NCBI RefSeq assembly: GCF_003013695.1
Contig: NZ_CP027792.1
Location: 1,198,501-1,262,500, forward strand
Reading direction: 5' to 3'
DNA length: 64,000 nt
From: Pulveribacter suum
GTDB lineage: Bacteria > Pseudomonadota > Gammaproteobacteria > Burkholderiales > Burkholderiaceae_C
A program made the position numbers and the translations under genes. The notes below the pieces were generated by a model. The model saw nothing but the letters and a program-made list of their open reading frames with translations, made no database searches and was not told the DNA's origin. Positions 61,108-64,000 of the stretch are shown one piece after another (position 1 is the first letter of the stretch; each line of letters starts with the position of its first letter).

Positions 61108-63060
61108 ATGTCTACATCCGGCTTCGTCTCTCTTTCCATCGATCGCGGCAGGCACACCGTGCTGGTGGTCGATGACAACCCTGCAACGCGCTACTCCACA
61201 TCGCGGGTGTTGAAGGCCGCGGGTTTTCAGACCCTGGAAGCGGAAACGGGTGGGGCCGCCATTGCCATGGCGCACGAGAACATCTCTGCCGTGGTGCTGG
61301 ACGTGCATTTGCCGGACATGGATGGCTTCGAGGTGTGCCGCGTGCTGCGCGCCGATCCCCGGACGGCGTTCACCCCCGTCATTCACCTGTCAGCCGCCTA
61401 TGTGGAGAGCGCGCACAAGATCGCGGGCCTGAACGCAGGCGCCGATGCCTACATGGTGCATCCGGCAGAGCCGGCCCTGCTGGTGGCCACGCTGCAGGCG
61501 CTCATCCGGGCACGCATGGCGGAGGAGCGCGTACGCGACAGCGAAAAGCAGTTCCGCGCCATCTATGACAAAGCGCCCGTGGCCATCATGCTGGTGGATG
61601 CCGAGGGGCGCTTTGCGGATGTGAACCCCCAAGCCGAGGAGCTGTTCCAAAGGAGCCGGGCCGAGCTGATGGGTACCGAGATCGCAGCCCTGGCGCCCCA
61701 CTCGTGGGCGGACGTCGTCAAGAAGCGCTTCCAGGACAACGGCACTTCGTCGTGGGAGGCGGAGTTTCCGCTGCTCAAGGCCGATGGCCGCGAGATGATG
61801 CTCAACTGGACCATGTCGGACCACGTCGAGCCGAGCCTGCACATCGGCATCGTGACGGATCTGACCGAGCGCAGGGATTTCGAGCAGCGGCGCCAGGACC
61901 TGCTGGAGCGCGAGCAGGCTGCCCGGGTGCTGGCCGAGCGGCACAGCCGCACCAAGGACGATTTCGTGGCCGTGCTGTCGCACGAGCTGCGCACCCCCCT
62001 GACCCTCATCACCGGCTGGGTGCACATGATGCGCCGCGCCAACGGCACGCCGGAAACCGTGACGCGCGGCCTGGATGCCATCGAACGCGGCGCCAAGGCG
62101 CAGGGGCGCATCATCTCGGACATCCTCGATGTCTCCCGCCTGGCGTCGGGCAAGCTGCGCCTGCACAGGGAGTGGGCCAACCCCCTGGAGCTGGTGCGCA
62201 CTTCCCTGGATGCGCTGCAGGACCAGGCCCTCGACAAGGGCGTTGAGCTGAAGGTCGAGTCCAGCGGCGCCGAAATGCCCGCGTGGCTGGATACGACGCG
62301 GTTTCAGCAGATCGTCTGGAACCTCACCACCAACGCCATCAAATTTTCCAAGTGCCCGGGAGTCGTCACTTTGCGGCTCGCCCGTGCCGAGGATGAGTTG
62401 ATGCTCACCGTGCAGGACCAGGGTTGCGGGATTGACGCGGCATTCCTGCCTTTCCTTTTTGACCGCTTCACGCAAAACGACACGCCAGGCAACCGCGCCC
62501 ACGGCGGCCTGGGTCTGGGCATGTCGATAGTTAAGCACCTGTCAGAGCTGCATGGCGGCACCGTCCGTGCCTACAGCGAGGGTGTGGACAGAGGTACCCT
62601 GATGACCGTCCGCCTGAACGTGGCCCACAAGGAAGGGGCGGCTGCAGAGCAAAAGAGTGAGACGTCCCTCCAGCAGGAAGGGCGTCTTCTTCGCGGCAGG
62701 GACATTCTGATCGTCGAGGACAACCTGGACACCGGCGAGATGCTGAAGGTGGTTCTGGCGGATGAAGGGGCAAAGGTTCGGCTCGCGTCGGACTATGAAT
62801 CCGCCCTGCGCGAATTCCAGGCCGCATGGCCTGAGCTGCTGGTCAGCGATATCGGCCTGCCCGGACGTGACGGCTACGACCTCATCACGACGGTGCGCCA
62901 GTGGGAGCGAGAGTCCGGCAAGTCGCCCATCCGCGCCATCGCGCTTACCGCGTTCGCGCGCCCGCAAGACCGCGAACATGCGCTGGCGGCAGGCTTCAAC
63001 CGCCACCTGGACAAGCCTTTGCAACCCCACGTGCTGATCAACGCCTTGGTGAGCGAGTGA
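61108..63060 (+). CDS. Hybrid histidine kinase, REC-PAS-HisKA-HATPase-REC
   Basis: 650 aa, soluble. Domains: receiver 1 (about 16-135, VLVVDDN, phospho-site Asp65 in VVLDVHLPDMDGFE), PAS (about 150-265, FRAIYDKAPVAIMLVDAEGR), HisKA with His292 (AVLSHELRTPLTLITGW), HATPase (NLTTNAIKFSKCPG, GLGLGMSIVKHLSELHGG), and receiver 2 (about 530-650, ILIVEDNLDTGEML, Asp581 in VSDIGLPGRDGYD). The first receiver could be phosphorylated by the kinase encoded 12 bp upstream, making a phosphorelay. No DNA-binding output is encoded here. Confidence 0.92.
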   Translation: MSTSGFVSLSIDRGRHTVLVVDDNPATRYSTSRVLKAAGFQTLEAETGGAAIAMAHENISAVVLDVHLPDMDGFEVCRVLRADPRTAFTPVIHLSAAYVESAHKIAGLNAGADAYMVHPAEPALLVATLQALIRARMAEERVRDSEKQFRAIYDKAPVAIMLVDAEGRFADVNPQAEELFQRSRAELMGTEIAALAPHSWADVVKKRFQDNGTSSWEAEFPLLKADGREMMLNWTMSDHVEPSLHIGIVTDLTERRDFEQRRQDLLEREQAARVLAERHSRTKDDFVAVLSHELRTPLTLITGWVHMMRRANGTPETVTRGLDAIERGAKAQGRIISDILDVSRLASGKLRLHREWANPLELVRTSLDALQDQALDKGVELKVESSGAEMPAWLDTTRFQQIVWNLTTNAIKFSKCPGVVTLRLARAEDELMLTVQDQGCGIDAAFLPFLFDRFTQNDTPGNRAHGGLGLGMSIVKHLSELHGGTVRAYSEGVDRGTLMTVRLNVAHKEGAAAEQKSETSLQQEGRLLRGRDILIVEDNLDTGEMLKVVLADEGAKVRLASDYESALREFQAAWPELLVSDIGLPGRDGYDLITTVRQWERESGKSPIRAIALTAFARPQDREHALAAGFNRHLDKPLQPHVLINALVSE

Positions 63061-63218
63061 CCCGAGGGCTCGAACAGGTGCTGGCTCACCCTCGTGCGTG
63101 CAACCGACCGGAACATGGCATGGCGCCTGCACAGGTCTGTGCCATCAGCTTGGCCGCAGAACGCAGGCCGCAGATTTTCCAGCAGCCCGGCCCCAGTGCC
63201 GCGGCGAGGCCTGGCACC
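63061..63218 (+). other. Short intergenic region, nothing assigned
   Basis: 158 bp between the hybrid kinase and the cupin gene. I see no terminator with a T-run and no clear promoter. Confidence 0.5.
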
Positions 63219-63530
63219 ATGAAAGTCATCCGCTCCCGCGACTTCACGGCCGACCGCCCCTGGGGCGCTCTGGACATCGCCAACATGAACGGCGTCACCA
63301 CGCGGCTGCACTGGACGGACCAGCCTTACCGCTGGCACGTCAACGATGGCGAGGAAGTGTTCGCCGTGCTCGACGGGCGCGTGGAGATGCGCTGGCGCGA
63401 CGGTGGCCAGGAGCAGCGCGCCGTGCTAGAAACAGGCGACGTGTTCCATGCCCGGGTGGGTACCGAACACGTGGCGCACCCGATCGGCGCGGCGCGCGTG
63501 CTGGTCGTGGAGCGCGAGGGCACCGTGTGA
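63219..63530 (+). CDS. Small cupin-domain protein
   Basis: 103 aa from ATG 63219. Single cupin barrel: HVNDGEEVFAVLDGRVEMRW for the first motif (one His and a Glu) and GDVFHARVGTEHVAHPIGAA for the second. Metal-dependent or metal-free small-molecule binding is typical; the function is unknown. 45 bp before the VOC gene and possibly co-transcribed. Confidence 0.88.
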   Translation: MKVIRSRDFTADRPWGALDIANMNGVTTRLHWTDQPYRWHVNDGEEVFAVLDGRVEMRWRDGGQEQRAVLETGDVFHARVGTEHVAHPIGAARVLVVEREGTV

Positions 63531-63575
63531 GCGCGGTGCCCGCGTTTCCTTGTCCACCCCCTTGAAAGAATTTCC

Positions 63576-63962
63576 ATGATCGATCACACCGGCGTCGCCG
63601 TGCGCGACTTCACGGCCAGCCGTGCGTTCTACACGCAGGCGCTGGCGCCGTTGGGCTATGGCCTGCTGGCGGAATTCACCGCCGCCGTGACCGGACACAC
63701 CGACGTGGCCGGCTTTGGCGAGCACGGCAAGCCGGGCTTCTGGATCAGCCGCGGCACACCCAACCAGCCGCCCGTCCACGTGGCGATCCGCGCCGGCTCG
63801 CGCGCCATGGTGGACGCCTTCCACCAGGCGGCCCTGGCCGCGGGCGGCAGGGACAATGGCGCGCCTGGGCTGCGCCCGCACTACCACCCGCATTACTACG
63901 GCGCCTTCGTTCTGGACCCGGACGGGCACAACATCGAAGCCGTCTGCCACGAGGCGCCGTGA
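63576..63962 (+). CDS. VOC-superfamily (glyoxalase/bleomycin-resistance-like) protein
   Basis: 128 aa. Starts MIDHTGVAVRDFTASRAFYTQALAPLGY and ends YYGAFVLDPDGHNIEAVCHE, the classical VOC fold ends with metal-ligand positions (His4, a central His and Glu near the C-terminus). Relatives include lactoylglutathione lyase and dioxygenases; the substrate is unknown. The window ends 38 bp later without another gene. Confidence 0.9.
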   Translation: MIDHTGVAVRDFTASRAFYTQALAPLGYGLLAEFTAAVTGHTDVAGFGEHGKPGFWISRGTPNQPPVHVAIRAGSRAMVDAFHQAALAAGGRDNGAPGLRPHYHPHYYGAFVLDPDGHNIEAVCHEAP

Positions 63963-64000
63963 GCGCATGCGGCCGTGTGCGACAGGTGCGCTGAGCGCCC

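Noticed and set aside
1..64000. Insertion sequences, prophage or integron genes
   Set aside because: No transposase, integrase, phage structural gene or attachment-site duplication was seen anywhere in the window.

Overview
The window is a chromosomal segment of a high-GC betaproteobacterium, most likely a member of the Comamonadaceae (Acidovorax, Alicycliphilus or Melaminivora type). This rests on base composition, on Burkholderiales-type genes (the ThrB kinase fold, a BPSS1780-like membrane protein, a second-type IF-1) and on a dispersed ~60-bp repeat I associate with this family. No phage, transposase or CRISPR array is visible. Nearly all coding capacity is ordinary core genome, with three accessory systems set into it.

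Layout. 1-4.9 kb: end of ftsK, lolA, a uracil-DNA glycosylase-like gene, DUF488, rarA. 5.2-8.8 kb: branched-chain amino acid ABC permeases and ATPases livHMGF; a livK-type binding protein lies apart at 19.9 kb. 9-12.3 kb: DUF486, a DUF47-Pit phosphate uptake pair, a TM2-like protein, an acetyltransferase. 12.4-14.7 kb: the rpsP-rimM-trmD-rplS operon. 14.8-26.8 kb: Nudix, CobD/CbiB-like, rsgA-PCD-M48 peptidase operon, orn, livK, DEAD-box helicase, PAS/GGDEF cyclase, Bcr/CflA exporter, PCu(A)C copper chaperone. 27-33.9 kb: a Fur-box-preceded operon of TonB receptor, exported CobN-like chelatase, ExbB-like and DUF2149 proteins. 33.9-39.4 kb: infA with a long structured leader, RRM protein, tRNA-Lys, guaC with an attenuator-like leader, uvrD, a lipoprotein. 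39.7-48.2 kb: a locus of secreted GN-repeat proteins around a CsgG/HfaB-like outer-membrane lipoprotein. 48.2-57.4 kb: a PhoB-box-preceded PhoX phosphatase, thrB, serine hydrolase, polA. 57.6-63.1 kb: an RsbR-RsbS-RsbT-SpoIIE stressosome module leading into two histidine kinases. 63.2-64 kb: cupin and VOC proteins.

Most interesting systems. (1) The 39.7-47.9 kb locus looks like an undescribed CsgG-dependent surface fibre or adhesin system. Three secreted proteins (119, 1184 and 135 aa) share a GN..A..V..GG.A..NS. repeat, the last carrying a collagen-like stretch, and they are encoded with a CsgG-like pore, a Sel1 protein, a lipoprotein and an OmpA-type anchor. (2) The 27-33.9 kb operon resembles the HmuR-HmuS-HmuU-HmuV heme uptake and dechelation systems of Bacteroidota, here in a proteobacterium; it is probably not cobalamin biosynthesis. 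(3) The stressosome module has no sigma-B gene and appears wired to histidine kinases.

Non-coding structure is also notable. Ten copies of the dispersed repeat occur, five of them read through in frame by genes and one supplying the ribosome-binding site and TTG start of the CobN-like gene. Eight genes have a -10-like hexamer 6-9 nt before an ATG that lacks a Shine-Dalgarno, suggesting leaderless transcripts. All functions are read from sequence and memory of protein families; no database search was possible.
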